From Nocardia acididurans (GTDB lineage: Bacteria; Actinomycetota; Actinomycetes; Mycobacteriales; Mycobacteriaceae), in contig NZ_JAERRJ010000004.1 in the NCBI RefSeq assembly GCF_016741815.1, forward strand, positions 124,001-188,000: DNA of 64,000 bases, given 5' to 3'. Numbering within the stretch: the stretch's first letter is position 1; each line of letters starts with the position of its first letter. Shown piece by piece: positions 8,478 to 17,792 of the stretch. The position numbers and the translations under genes are program-made. The notes below the pieces were generated by a model, which searched no databases, was not told the origin of the DNA, and saw only the letters and a list, made by a program, of their open reading frames with translations.

Positions 8478-9878
8478 TCAGTCCAGGTCGTCGTGCCGCA
8501 TGAGCTGGCGCGCGGCCTCGGTGACCGATCCGGTGAGCGAGGGGTACACCGAGAAGGTCTGCGCGAGATCGTTCACCGTCAGATTGTTCTGCACCGCCAG
8601 CGCGATCGGCAGGATCAGCTCGGAGGCGATCGGGGCCACCACGACGCCGCCGATCACCACACCGGTGGCGGGCCGGCAGAAGATCTTCACGAAACCCCGT
8701 CGCAGCCCCGACATCTTGGCCCGCGGGTTGGTGTTGAGCGGCAGCATGACCGTGCGCGCCGGCACCTCGCCATTGTCGATGGCGGTCTGCGAGACGCCGA
8801 CGGTGGCGATCTCCGGCCGCGTGAACACCGCGGACGCAACGGTTTTCAGGCGAATCGGCTGCACGCCCTCGCCGAGCGCGTGGTACATGGCGATACGGCC
8901 CTGCATGGCGGCGACCGAGGCCAGCGGCAGCAGGCCGGTGCAGTCACCGGCGGCGTACACGCCGGGCGCGGTGGTGCGGGAGACCCGGTCCACCCGCAGG
9001 TATCCGCCCTTGTCGAGTTCGATGCCGACGCGCTGCAGACCCAGGTTCTCGGTATTGGGCACCGAACCGACGGTCATGAGCGCGTGCGAGCCGGTCACGA
9101 CGCGGCCGTCGGACAGCTTCACCGCGATCCCGTCGGCGGTGCGCTCCACCGCGTCCGCGCGGGCGTGCTTCACCAGTTCCACACCGCGCTCGGCGAGCGC
9201 CTCCTCCAGCACCAGCGCGGCGTCGGCGTCCTCGCCGGGCAGCACGCGGTCGCGGCTGGAGACGAGTTTCACTTTCACGCCCATCTCCGTATAAGCGGAG
9301 ACGAATTCGGCGCCGGTCACACCGGAACCGACCACGACGAGCGTCTCGGGCAGTTCCTTCAGGTCGTAGAGCTGCCGCCAGTTCAGGATGCGGTCGCCGT
9401 CGGGTTCGGCCCCGGGCAGTACGCGCGGGCTCGCGCCGGTGGCGATGAGCACCACCTCGGCCTCGAGGATCTGCTGCCCGTCCGGGCAGGTGGCCTTCAC
9501 CAGGTGGGTGGCCAGGCCGGGGGCCTGGTCGATGATCTCGCCGAAGCCGGACAAGACTGTCACGCCGGCCGTTTGCAGCTTGGCCTTGATATCCGAGGAC
9601 TGCGCCTGCGCCAGCGCCTTCACGCGCGAGTTCACCTCGGCCAGGCGCACCTGCGCCTGTGAGGGATGCACGGTGATGCCCAGGTCCCGGGCGCGGCGCA
9701 GGTCGGTGCGCACACCTGTGGAGGCGATGAATGTCTTGGACGGCACGCAGTCCCACAGCACGCACGCGCCGCCGATGCCGTCACTGTCGATCAGCGTGAC
9801 CGGTGCGCCGTGCTGTGCGGCGACCAGCGCCGCCTCGTATCCGGCGGGCCCGCCACCGATGATCGCAATGCGGGTCAT
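8478..9878 (-). CDS. lpdA: NAD(P)H-quinone dehydrogenase of the flavin disulfide reductase family
   Basis: A 466-residue FAD- and NAD(P)H-binding oxidoreductase, closely matching M. tuberculosis LpdA (Rv3303c) as remembered, including IASELILPIA and ARQLMRHDDLD near the end. FAD motif IGGGPAGYEAA is at residues 7-17, the pyridine-nucleotide motif VVGSGVTGAEF near 190, and YAAGDCTG near 310. Unlike remembered Rv3303c (GGAAVLDDC), this protein keeps a CxxxxC pair (GACVLWDCVPSK, Cys39 and Cys44). It still lacks the C-terminal His-Glu catalytic dyad of lipoamide dehydrogenases (VYPSLTGSVTEAA). Likely role: quinone reduction and oxidative-stress defence. It is divergent from the cyclotransferase-like gene. 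Confidence 0.9.
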   Translation of the reverse strand: MTRIAIIGGGPAGYEAALVAAQHGAPVTLIDSDGIGGACVLWDCVPSKTFIASTGVRTDLRRARDLGITVHPSQAQVRLAEVNSRVKALAQAQSSDIKAKLQTAGVTVLSGFGEIIDQAPGLATHLVKATCPDGQQILEAEVVLIATGASPRVLPGAEPDGDRILNWRQLYDLKELPETLVVVGSGVTGAEFVSAYTEMGVKVKLVSSRDRVLPGEDADAALVLEEALAERGVELVKHARADAVERTADGIAVKLSDGRVVTGSHALMTVGSVPNTENLGLQRVGIELDKGGYLRVDRVSRTTAPGVYAAGDCTGLLPLASVAAMQGRIAMYHALGEGVQPIRLKTVASAVFTRPEIATVGVSQTAIDNGEVPARTVMLPLNTNPRAKMSGLRRGFVKIFCRPATGVVIGGVVVAPIASELILPIALAVQNNLTVNDLAQTFSVYPSLTGSVTEAARQLMRHDDLD

Positions 9879-10071
9879 TGTCCCTCCGCTTCTGCCTCGG
9901 CCTCCGGGATCTCCGGATGCCGCCCTACAACGTTATCGGGCCAGGTACTCACGGCCGCGACCACGTCACCTGTGATCTTTGTGGGCGTTTTGCGCGTATC
10001 GCTATCGCCCGCGAACCGCCCGGTGACGGGGATCGGGGATGGTGCGGGGTTTTGTTCGATAGGCTTTTGTG

Positions 10072-10551
10072 GTGCCGATTTATGCCGCCTATGGATCCAA
10101 CATGGATCCCGAGCAGATGCTGAAGCGCTGCCCGCACTCCCCCGTGTACGGAACCGGCTGGCTGGAAGGTTGGCGGCTCACCTTCGCCGGCGACGACATC
10201 GGCTGGGAGGGACCGCTCGCGACAGTCGTCGAGGAGCCCGGGGACCGCGTCTTCGTCGTCCTCTACGACGTGCCCGACGACGACGAGATCAGCCTCGATC
10301 GGTGGGAGGGCTCGGACTTCGGCATCCACAAGAAGATCCGGCTGCGCGTCACCCCGAATCAGAGCACCGGCACCGACCCGGTGCTGGCCTGGCTGTACGT
10401 GCTCGATGCGTACGAGGGCGGCCTACCATCGGCCCGCTATCTGGGCGTCATCGCCGATGCGGCCGAAAAGGCAGGCGCGCCAGCCGATTACGTGCTCGCG
10501 CTGCGCACCCGCAATTCCAAGAACGTGGGGCCCGGCACCTTCGGGCTGTGA
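10072..10551 (+). CDS. Gamma-glutamylcyclotransferase-like protein (Rv3304 homologue)
   Basis: A 159-residue single-domain protein of the GGCT/AIG2 fold. The N-terminal YAAYGSNMDPEQM is the substrate-cradling YGSN motif, and the acidic residue in DRWEGSDFG lies where the family's catalytic Glu is expected. It matches remembered Rv3304 along most of its length (AWLYVLDAYEGGLPSARYLG), and gene order agrees. Substrate (gamma-glutamyl amine, peptide or other) is unproven. GTG 10072 is chosen because homologues begin M-P-x-Y-A-A-Y; GTG at 10069 is also possible. A strong hairpin terminator follows. Confidence 0.82.
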   Translation: MPIYAAYGSNMDPEQMLKRCPHSPVYGTGWLEGWRLTFAGDDIGWEGPLATVVEEPGDRVFVVLYDVPDDDEISLDRWEGSDFGIHKKIRLRVTPNQSTGTDPVLAWLYVLDAYEGGLPSARYLGVIADAAEKAGAPADYVLALRTRNSKNVGPGTFGL

Positions 10552-10570
10552 GGAAACCGACACGACGAAA

Positions 10571-10600
10571 TCGGGCCGCATCCGAGGGGATGCGGCCCGA
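10571..10600. terminator. Bidirectional hairpin terminator
   Basis: TCGGGCCGCATCC (10571-10583) and GGATGCGGCCCGA (10588-10600) form a perfect 13-bp stem with a 4-nt loop. TTTT follows shortly after on the plus strand and ATTTCG on the minus strand. It lies between the converging cyclotransferase-like gene and amiA1. Confidence 0.85.
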
Positions 10601-10613
10601 GCGTTTTCACCCG

Positions 10614-11885
10614 TCAGTGCTGTGCGGCGTTCAGCACGATATTGGTCATGACCCGCACGCCCGCGGCGAGCGCGCGCTCGTCGATGTCGAAGGTGGGCTG
10701 GTGCAGATCGAGCTGCTCGCCCTGCCCCGACCAGACGCCCAGGCGCGCCATGGCTCCGGGCACCTCCTCCAGATACCAGGAGAAGTCCTCGCCGCCGCCG
10801 GACTGCTGGGTGTCGGCGAGCGCGTCGGGGCCGAGCGGGCGGATGGCGTCCTCGAACATGCGCACGGCCAGTTCGTCGTTCACCACCGGCGGCACGCCGC
10901 GCTTGTAGTTGAGCTGGTAGCGCACGCCGGTGGGGGCCAGCAGGCCCTCGACGATCTCGCGCACCATGGGCTCGAGCAGTGACCAGGTGGCGTGGTCGCC
11001 GGTGCGGACGGTGCCGGTGAGCATGCCCGTCTGCGGAATGGCATTGGGGGCCTTGCCCGCCGAGACCGCGCCCCACACCATGACCGTGCTGGTGCGCGGG
11101 TCGATACGCCGGGAGAGCAGACCGGGCAAACCGGTGATCACGGTGCCGATGGCGTAGACCAGGTCACTGGTCAGATGCGGGCGTGAGGTGTGGCCGCCCG
11201 GGGAATCCAGCACGAGTTCGACGGTGTCGGCGGCGGAGGTGATGGCGCCCACGCGGATACCGACCCGTCCGACCTCCAGGCGCGGATCGCAGTGCAGCGC
11301 GAACATGCGCGAGACGTCTTCCATGGCGCCGGCCGCGACCATATCGATGGCGCCGCCGGGCATGACCTCCTCGGCGTGCTGGAACACCAGCCGCACACCG
11401 ACCGGAAGGTTCGGCACTTCCGCGAGCGCCAGCGCGGTGCCGAGCAGAATCGTGGTGTGCGCGTCGTGCCCGCAGGCGTGCGACACGCCCGGCACGGTCG
11501 AGGCGAACGGCAGCCCGGTGTACTCCTGCAGCGGCAGCGCGTCCATATCCGCGCGCAGGCCGATCCGCGGGGTGTCGGGGCCGAGGTCGACGATCAGCCC
11601 GGTGCCGCTCGGTAGTTTGCGCGGCTCCAATCCGGCCTTCACGAGCCAGGATTCCAAGAATTCGGTGGTGCCGAATTCGGTGCGCGAAAGCTCCGGATTC
11701 GCATGGATGTGCCGTCGCCACGAAATGAGATCTTCCGTGTGCTCGGCAAGCCACGCCTCCACAACACCACGTCGAGCAGCCATGTCCATAGCCTCCATCG
11801 CCGTGCCGGCTGGCTGCATGGAAACACATGCGCCACCCTTGTGCCCCAGCGCTCTGGCTGCTGCGGACCGGCCGGTTGTGCTCAC
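10614..11885 (-). CDS. amiA1: M20-family amidohydrolase
   Basis: A 423-residue metal-dependent amidohydrolase (M20D; hippurate/indole-acetyl-amino-acid hydrolase type). Metal and catalytic motifs: GLRADMDALP, SHACGHDAHT, VFQHAEEVMPGGA, LHCDP and SGGGEDFSWYLE. The dimerisation/lid domain lies around residues 215-330. It is the downstream member of an amiB1-amiA1 pair with a GTGA overlap (GTG 11885 within the amiB1 stop). The first ~35 residues are not typical of the family, so an internal start such as Met at MEAMDMAARR is possible. The natural substrate is unknown; order matches Rv3305c. Confidence 0.88.
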   Translation of the reverse strand: MSTTGRSAAARALGHKGGACVSMQPAGTAMEAMDMAARRGVVEAWLAEHTEDLISWRRHIHANPELSRTEFGTTEFLESWLVKAGLEPRKLPSGTGLIVDLGPDTPRIGLRADMDALPLQEYTGLPFASTVPGVSHACGHDAHTTILLGTALALAEVPNLPVGVRLVFQHAEEVMPGGAIDMVAAGAMEDVSRMFALHCDPRLEVGRVGIRVGAITSAADTVELVLDSPGGHTSRPHLTSDLVYAIGTVITGLPGLLSRRIDPRTSTVMVWGAVSAGKAPNAIPQTGMLTGTVRTGDHATWSLLEPMVREIVEGLLAPTGVRYQLNYKRGVPPVVNDELAVRMFEDAIRPLGPDALADTQQSGGGEDFSWYLEEVPGAMARLGVWSGQGEQLDLHQPTFDIDERALAAGVRVMTNIVLNAAQH

Positions 11886-13099
11886 CGAATATCCTCCTGT
11901 CGTCGCTGAAACTGCCGTTGCAGAACTCGTTCCGACAACCTGTCCCTATGAAATTGATCGCCTGCGATAGTTATCGCGGTGCGGGCCAAAGCCGTTGCCC
12001 CGTCCAGGACGGCGCGATCGGCAGAGGCGTTCACGGCGGCGGCCGCGAAAGCGGGCTGGTGGGTCACCGCTCCCCCGGCGTCGATGCCGATCACCGGGTG
12101 GATGCCGGGAATCACGTGGGTGACGTTGCCCATATCCGTGCTGCCCAGCGGCCGTGCGGCTGCCAACTCCGGTGCGATGGGCACGCGGCCGAGTGCTTCG
12201 ATCTGCTCGCGATAGGCGCTGCGCAGCGCGCTGTCGGGAGTGAGCTCGGTGTACGTCGGCGCGAGCTTCCGGATGTCATGTGTGCATCCGGTAGCCAGTG
12301 CACCTGCCTCGAAACAGGCCGATGCTCGTTGCATCAGATCGTCGAGGGCCGCGGAGTCGCCTGCACGTAGGTAATACAGCAGTTCCGCGTGTCCGGGCAC
12401 GATATTGGGGGCCACGCCGCCCGACCCGACTATACCGTGCAGTTGCTGTCCGGGAAGTAGATGTTGGCGTAGCAAACCTAGTGCAACCTGCGCGACCGTG
12501 ACGGCATCCAGCGCATTGCGCCCGTACTGCGGCGCGGCGGAGGCATGGGATTCACGGCCGTGAAAAGTGACCGACAGGTCTGCCAGGGCCAGGGAGCGGG
12601 CCTCCACGATGTCCTCGGGACCCGGATGCACCATGAGCGCCATGGCGAGATCGTCGAAGACGCCGCGCTCGAGCATGAGGACCTTGCCGCCGCCGGACTC
12701 CTCGGCCGGGGTGCCGAAGACCTTGACGGTGAGGCCGCAGGCATCGGCCACGGCGGCCAGGCCCAGGGCCGCGCCGACGGTGGACGCGGCAATGATGTTG
12801 TGGCCGCAGGCATGTCCGATTTCCGGGAGCGCGTCGTACTCCGCGAACAGACCGACCACCAGGTCTCCGCTGCCGTATTCGGCACTGAAGGCGGTGGGCA
12901 GATCAGCGATGCCCTTGTCGATGCGGAAGCCGTGTTCGCGCAGCGGCTCGATGGTCTTGTCGACGCTGCGGTACTCCTCGAACGCGAGCTCCGGCTCGGC
13001 GTGGATCGCATGCGAGAGGGCGATCAGCTGATCGCGCGCGGCGGCAATCGCGGAGTCGGCGGCGGCGAGGACGGACGGATCTGCCTGGGTGATTGCCAT
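11882..13099 (-). CDS. amiB1: M20-family amidohydrolase
   Basis: A 405-residue paralogue of AmiA1 resembling p-aminobenzoyl-glutamate/AbgB-type hydrolases. Motifs: SHAIHAEPELAFEE, FAEYDALPEIGHACGHN, GTPAEESGGGK, MVHPG and GSTDMGNVTHVIPGIHP. The start at ATG 13099 (MAITQADPS) is preferred: residues encoded further upstream look non-coding. Translationally coupled to amiA1; together they may form a related peptidase pair, as the mycobacterial order (Rv3306c-Rv3305c) suggests. Substrate unknown. Confidence 0.88.
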   Translation of the reverse strand: MAITQADPSVLAAADSAIAAARDQLIALSHAIHAEPELAFEEYRSVDKTIEPLREHGFRIDKGIADLPTAFSAEYGSGDLVVGLFAEYDALPEIGHACGHNIIAASTVGAALGLAAVADACGLTVKVFGTPAEESGGGKVLMLERGVFDDLAMALMVHPGPEDIVEARSLALADLSVTFHGRESHASAAPQYGRNALDAVTVAQVALGLLRQHLLPGQQLHGIVGSGGVAPNIVPGHAELLYYLRAGDSAALDDLMQRASACFEAGALATGCTHDIRKLAPTYTELTPDSALRSAYREQIEALGRVPIAPELAAARPLGSTDMGNVTHVIPGIHPVIGIDAGGAVTHQPAFAAAAVNASADRAVLDGATALARTAITIAGDQFHRDRLSERVLQRQFQRRQEDIR

Positions 13100-13289
13100 A
13101 TCCCCAGTCTCGGCCACGGCAGCGACAGATGACGGCACGGCTGTCTCGTGCCGACTGATCGGTATGCGGGAAATCCGGTCATCGCCGCCGCGCGATGGTG
13201 GCATGCCCCACAGTCTCGCATTACCCGGCGACGATGTCGCACCAGGTGACGCGGAAATCTCTCATACAGTCACGATGTCAAGGCATGAG

Positions 13290-13322
13290 TAGGGGCCCTG
13301 ACGGGATTCCGCAGGGCCCCTA
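13290..13322 (-). terminator. Hairpin terminator behind the enoyl-CoA isomerase-like gene
   Basis: TAGGGGCCCTG (13290-13300) and CAGGGCCCCTA (13312-13322) form a perfect 11-bp stem with an 11-nt loop, 27 bp past the stop of the minus-strand gene ending at 13350. There is no clear T tract, which is common in high-GC actinobacteria. Confidence 0.7.
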
Positions 13323-13349
13323 TCGGGTTTCTCAGCGCCGCAGCGCTAC

Positions 13350-14057
13350 TCAGCTCGGGGAGAAAGCCAGGTTTTCGGGAGTGGTCTCCACGGCCAGGCC
13401 CTCGAGGGTGACCTTGTGCAGGGCGCGCTTGATGACCGGAAGGTTCGGCTTGCGGTTGCCCTTGAGCATCTCGGCGCGCGCGATGGCGGTAGCGAGCAAC
13501 TGGTCGGCATCCGCTTTGCCGTCCACGATGCCGGCCGCGATGGCGTCATCGGCGGCGTAGCGACGGCCGGTGGTCATGGCCTCCACGCACACCTGATTGG
13601 TGAGGCGGCCGGTCAGCAGTGCGTTCATGGCGACGGTGAACGGCATGCCCAGATGCACCTCGGGCAGGCACCAGAAGCCGCGGTCCGCGCGCATGATGCG
13701 GAAGTCGCAGGAGGTGGCGAGCATGGCGCCGGCGCCGAAGGCATGGCCGTTGACGGCGGCGATGGTCGGCAGCCCGAAACCGAGCAGGCGCGTGTACAGC
13801 GAGTGCACACGGTCCAGGTACCAGCAGTTCTTGTCGAAATTGCCGAACAGCCAGTCGGTGTCGAGGCCGTTGGAGAAGAACTTGCCGTTGGCGGTGACGA
13901 CCAGGGCGGCCGGGCCCTCGCTGGCCTCCACCTCGTCGAGCAGCGCGTGGACCGCGGTGATCCAGTCGGGGTGGAAGCGGTTCTCGTTGTCGATGTTCTG
14001 GCCCTCTTCACCGAGGTACAGGACGAACACGTCCCCATCACGCTTCAAATACGGCAT
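13350..14057 (-). CDS. Enoyl-CoA hydratase/isomerase family protein
   Basis: A 235-residue crotonase-fold protein, closest in pattern to delta3,delta2-enoyl-CoA isomerases (short N terminus beginning MPYLKRDGDVFVLYLG). Oxyanion-hole segments are NGKFFSNGLDTDW near 65-75 and AAVNGHAFGAGAMLATSCD near 105-123; FWCLPEVHLGMPF follows. The start at ATG 14057 fits the family. It has no equivalent in the mycobacterial deoD-amiB1 gap as I remember it, so it is probably a nocardial insertion. It probably acts on unsaturated fatty acyl-CoA. Confidence 0.82.
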   Translation of the reverse strand: MPYLKRDGDVFVLYLGEEGQNIDNENRFHPDWITAVHALLDEVEASEGPAALVVTANGKFFSNGLDTDWLFGNFDKNCWYLDRVHSLYTRLLGFGLPTIAAVNGHAFGAGAMLATSCDFRIMRADRGFWCLPEVHLGMPFTVAMNALLTGRLTNQVCVEAMTTGRRYAADDAIAAGIVDGKADADQLLATAIARAEMLKGNRKPNLPVIKRALHKVTLEGLAVETTPENLAFSPS

Positions 14058-14252
14058 GCGTGCAGCGTAGCGATGACGGATTCGCATACCTACCAGCGGG
14101 TAGCTACAAAACGCGATAACTGATTTCGCACGTTTCGGGTAACTCGTCGGGTACGTCCAAAATTGGTGTAGCACCTGACCGCTGGCACGCGTGTGAAACG
14201 GTGACGGCTCTTAGCCGGGCGCAAAAGACACGGAGAGGCGGGAAGGTCTAGG

Positions 14253-15041
14253 GTGGCGGACATGCTAGCCGTGCAGGCCGCCGAGGCGATCGCCGAACGT
14301 ACTGGAGTGCAGCAACACCGGGTCGCGGTGGTGCTCGGGTCGGGCTGGCAGGAGGCGGCGCTCGAGATCGGGGATCCGAGTACCTCTATCCCGATGTCCG
14401 AGGTGCCGGGATTCGGTGAGCCAACGGCGCAGGGACATCAGGGGACCATCCACTCCGTGCCGGTGAACGATCGGCCGGTACTGCTGCTCATGGGGCGGCA
14501 GCATCTCTACGAGGGTAAAGAGCCCGCGCAGGTCGTGCACAACGTGCGCACCGCCGTGGCGGCGGGCGCGGAGACCATCCTGCTCACCAACGCGGCGGGC
14601 GGCATCCGCGACGGGCTATCCGTCGGCGAACCCGTCTTGATCAGCGACCACCTGAACCTGACCGGCCGCACCCCGCTGGTCGGGGCGGACTTCGTGGACC
14701 TGGTGAACGCCTGGGATCCCGAATTGCGCAAGCTCGCAAAGGAAGTCGACCACACGCTCACCGAGGGTGTGTACGCCGGACTCACCGGTCCGCAGTACGA
14801 GACCCCCGCCGAGATCCGCATGCTGCGCACGCTGGGCGCGGACCTGGTCGGCATGTCCACGGTCCTCGAGGCCATCGCCTGCCGCGCCGCCGGAGCCCGG
14901 GTCCTGGGTATCTCCCTCGTCACCAACCTGGCCGCGGGCGTCACCGGCGCGCACCTCTCGCACGCCGAGGTGCTGGCCGAAGGCCACGCCGCCGCACCGC
15001 GTCTGGGCAAGCTGCTGCGCGGCATCCTCGAGCGCCTCTAG
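14253..15041 (+). CDS. deoD: Purine nucleoside phosphorylase
   Basis: A 262-residue trimeric-type PNP (PNP/MTAP family) that phosphorolyses inosine/guanosine-type nucleosides. Motifs: [11 protein letters not shown] (phosphate-binding Ser), [36 protein letters not shown], and [17 protein letters not shown] with [10 protein letters not shown]. It matches remembered Rv3307 along its length. GTG 14253 follows an AAGG stretch. Ten bases separate it from pmmB, so the two are probably co-transcribed. Confidence 0.95.
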   Translation: MADMLAVQAAEAIAERTGVQQHRVAVVLGSGWQEAALEIGDPSTSIPMSEVPGFGEPTAQGHQGTIHSVPVNDRPVLLLMGRQHLYEGKEPAQVVHNVRTAVAAGAETILLTNAAGGIRDGLSVGEPVLISDHLNLTGRTPLVGADFVDLVNAWDPELRKLAKEVDHTLTEGVYAGLTGPQYETPAEIRMLRTLGADLVGMSTVLEAIACRAAGARVLGISLVTNLAAGVTGAHLSHAEVLAEGHAAAPRLGKLLRGILERL

Positions 15042-15051
15042 GCTGCGCGCC

Positions 15052-16752
15052 ATGCTCCGCTTCGGCACCGCGGGCCTGCGCGGCCCGCTCCGGGACGGCC
15101 CGGACGGCATGAACATCGACACCGTCACCCGAGCGACGGCGGGCATAGCCGACTGGCTCCGCGGCCGCTGTCTCGGCGGCGGGCTGATCATCGTCGGCCG
15201 CGACGCCCGGCACGGCTCCGCCGAATTCGCCGAAGCCACGGCGGAAGTCTTCGCCGCGGCGGGCTTCTCGGTCCTGGCGCTGCCCCGGCCGCTGCCCACC
15301 CCCGTGGTGGCCTACGCCGTCAAGGCCCTGCAAGCCGTTGCGGGCGTGCAGATCACCGCCTCACACAACCCCGCCACCGACAACGGCTACAAGCTCTACC
15401 TGGACGGCGGCTCGCAACTCGTCCCACCCGCCGACGCCGAGATCGAGCGCTGCATCGACGCCGTCACCACCCCCGTCCCCCGCGCCGAACCCATCCCCAC
15501 CGCCCCCAAACCCGAAATCCTCGGCCTCCCACCCGAATCCACCCTCGAGGAACTGGGCGAGGAGATCGTGCGCCGCTATTCGACGCGAGTCGCCGAGCTG
15601 CCCCGGCTGATCGGCCAGGGCGACAACGAGCCGACCGCCGAAGTGATCTCCGCATCGGACACGGCGGCACCGGCGCGACCCGATCTGCGCGGGCACGCCG
15701 CTCCGGATCGGCAGACCGCCCGCCCGCACACCGGTGGCGATTCTCCCGCCTCGACCGAAGCCGGGCGAATTCCGTTGTCACGCAGCCCGATTCACATCGC
15801 ACTGACCGCGATGCACGGGGTGGGCGGCGAGCTCGCCGTGGAGATCCTGGCCGCGGCCGGGTTCACCGACGTGCATGTGGTGGCCGAGCAATTCGAGCCG
15901 GATCCCGATTTCCCCACGGTGGCGTTCCCGAATCCGGAGGAGCCGGGCGCGTCGGACCTGCTGCTGGAGCTCGCCGAGAAGGTCGGGGCGGATGTGGCCG
16001 TCGCGCTGGACCCGGACGCGGATCGGTGCGCGGTGGGGGTTCCCGGGCCGCATGGCTGGCGGATGCTGCGCGGCGACGAAACCGGGGTGCTGCTGGGCGA
16101 TTTCGTACTGCGGACCGCCCCGCCCGATTCATTGGTGGCGACGACCATCGTGTCCTCGCGGCTGTTGAGCAAGCTCGCTCCGGCGCGCGGAGCGCGGTAC
16201 GCCGAGACGCTCACCGGATTCAAGTGGCTGGCCCGCGCGGGCGCGGGGCTCGTCTACGCCTACGAGGAAGCCATCGGGCACTGCGTGGATCCGTCGGCCG
16301 TGCGCGACAAGGACGGGATCTCGGCCGCCGTGCTGGCCGCGGATCTGGTGGCACGACTGAAGGCGTCGGGCCGCACCGTGCTCGACGTACTCGATGATTT
16401 CGCGGTGGAATTCGGTGTGCACGCGGGCGGTCAGGTGTCGCTGCGCCTGGCGGATGCCGCCGAGGCCGCCGCCGTGGTGGCACGACTGCGGGAGTCCCCG
16501 CCGACCGAGATCGCCGGGGAGCCGGTGTCCTGCACGGACATGTCGCAGGTGCGCGGGCAGATGCGCACCGACGCACTGATTTTCGAGGGGCCCGCACTGC
16601 GGATCGTGGTGCGGCCCTCCGGTACCGAACCGAAGCTCAAGTGCTATCTCGAGACCTTCGAGCCGGCGTCGGATCGCGAGGCATTGAAATCCGCGAAAGC
16701 CACTGCCGCACAGCGTATCGACGAGATGCGGGCGTTCTGCGAGAAACTGTGA
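15052..16752 (+). CDS. pmmB: Phosphomannomutase/phosphoglucomutase family protein
   Basis: A 566-residue alpha-D-phosphohexomutase interconverting 1- and 6-phosphosugars. Active-site phosphoserine lies in TASHNPATDNGYK (Ser104), the metal loop is DPDADRCAV, the sugar-specificity loop EEAIGH, and the phosphate site RPSGTEPKLK. Compared with remembered M. tuberculosis PmmB it lacks ~30 N-terminal residues, starting right at MLRFGTAGLRG. It carries an extra low-complexity segment (about residues 190-243, Ala/Pro/Thr-rich) between domains 1 and 2. No frameshift is apparent. Follows deoD by 10 bp, linking ribose-1-phosphate release to phosphosugar metabolism. Confidence 0.9.
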   Translation: MLRFGTAGLRGPLRDGPDGMNIDTVTRATAGIADWLRGRCLGGGLIIVGRDARHGSAEFAEATAEVFAAAGFSVLALPRPLPTPVVAYAVKALQAVAGVQITASHNPATDNGYKLYLDGGSQLVPPADAEIERCIDAVTTPVPRAEPIPTAPKPEILGLPPESTLEELGEEIVRRYSTRVAELPRLIGQGDNEPTAEVISASDTAAPARPDLRGHAAPDRQTARPHTGGDSPASTEAGRIPLSRSPIHIALTAMHGVGGELAVEILAAAGFTDVHVVAEQFEPDPDFPTVAFPNPEEPGASDLLLELAEKVGADVAVALDPDADRCAVGVPGPHGWRMLRGDETGVLLGDFVLRTAPPDSLVATTIVSSRLLSKLAPARGARYAETLTGFKWLARAGAGLVYAYEEAIGHCVDPSAVRDKDGISAAVLAADLVARLKASGRTVLDVLDDFAVEFGVHAGGQVSLRLADAAEAAAVVARLRESPPTEIAGEPVSCTDMSQVRGQMRTDALIFEGPALRIVVRPSGTEPKLKCYLETFEPASDREALKSAKATAAQRIDEMRAFCEKL

Positions 16753-16753
16753 C

Positions 16754-16981
16754 ATGGCGCCGAAACCGACACCCCACTGCACACACTGCGGCAGCACCGA
16801 TCTGGAGCAGGGGTTCATCGAGGACAGCGGCGAACACGCCAAGGGCTACGCCCGCTGGATACCGGGGCCGCTGGAGTTCGGCCCCCTCGGCGGCGTCAAG
16901 CGCTGGGGTAAGACACGATTCGCGGTAGTCGCCTACCGCTGTGTCGTGTGCGCGCATCTGGAGCTGTTCGTCCGGGCGTAG
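16754..16981 (+). CDS. Small zinc-ribbon protein
   Basis: A 75-residue protein with two CxxC pairs: HCTHCGS near residues 9-12 and CVVCAH near 63-66, which could form one zinc ribbon. The middle (GYARWIPGPLEFG) is non-polar and aromatic. The start lies 1 bp after the pmmB stop, so it is probably translationally coupled. Function unknown; its last codons form part of a terminator hairpin. Confidence 0.75.
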   Translation: MAPKPTPHCTHCGSTDLEQGFIEDSGEHAKGYARWIPGPLEFGPLGGVKRWGKTRFAVVAYRCVVCAHLELFVRA

Positions 16982-16991
16982 CGCCCGGACG
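16969..16991. terminator. Bidirectional hairpin spanning a stop codon
   Basis: CGTCCGGGCG (16969-16978) and CGCCCGGACG (16982-16991) form a perfect 10-bp stem whose 3-nt loop is the TAG stop of the zinc-ribbon gene. It lies between that gene and convergent upp. Confidence 0.75.
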
Positions 16992-17012
16992 GCAGCGCGA
17001 GCCGAAAGTTGT

Positions 17013-17636
17013 TCAGCGCGGTCCGAACTGGCGGTCGCCCGCATCGCCGAGGCCGGGCACGATGAAGGCGTCGGAGTTCAGGCCGCGATCCACCGACGCG
17101 GTGACCAGGCGGATGGGGTGGCCCGACTTCTCCAGTGCCGTAATGCCTTCCGGCGCGGCCACCACGCAGATGACGGTGATGTCGCGGGCCTTGCGGGTGG
17201 CGAGCAGGTCGAGGGTGTAGACCATGGATCCGCCGGTGGCCAGCATCGGGTCCAGCACGATCACCGGCGTTTCGGAGAGATCCTCGGGCAGCGACTCCAT
17301 GTAGGGGGTCGGCTCGTGCGTGGTCTCGTCGCGCGCCAGCCCGACGAATCCGATGCGCGCGTCGGGCACCAGGTTCTCGGCCGTCTCCACCATGCCGAGC
17401 CCGGCGCGCAGCACCGGCACCAGCAGCGGCGGCGTGGCGAGCCGGGTGCCCTCGGCCGCGGCGACGGGCGTGGCGATCGGGAAGGTGACGACGGGGGCTT
17501 CGCGCAGGGCCTCGTACACCAGCAGGCCGGTGAGATCGCGCAGCGCCGCCCGGAATGTCGGATTCGGGGTGCGGGCATCTCTCATGGTGGTCAGCAAAGC
17601 GGCAGCGAGCGGATGGTCCACGATGTGAGTGCGCAT
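17013..17636 (-). CDS. upp: Uracil phosphoribosyltransferase
   Basis: A 207-residue type I phosphoribosyltransferase converting uracil and PRPP to UMP. Motifs: [25 protein letters not shown] (uracil-side loop), the PRPP loop [14 protein letters not shown] near 125-138, and the C-terminal [16 protein letters not shown] 17636 ([15 protein letters not shown]) is the family start. Its place after pmmB in convergent orientation matches the mycobacterial order (Rv3309c). Confidence 0.95.
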   Translation of the reverse strand: MRTHIVDHPLAAALLTTMRDARTPNPTFRAALRDLTGLLVYEALREAPVVTFPIATPVAAAEGTRLATPPLLVPVLRAGLGMVETAENLVPDARIGFVGLARDETTHEPTPYMESLPEDLSETPVIVLDPMLATGGSMVYTLDLLATRKARDITVICVVAAPEGITALEKSGHPIRLVTASVDRGLNSDAFIVPGLGDAGDRQFGPR

Positions 17637-17792
17637 AGGAAAACGATAGGTCAACCAGCCGTTCGGTACTTCCACGCGGCCGGATTTCCCTGATCATGCG
17701 TTTTCCGCACTTCCGGAACCATCGCACGCCCGCGCGCGTCCAACCCTCATGCAGGACGTAAACACTCAGCGACCAGCACGACGGGGGTTCAC

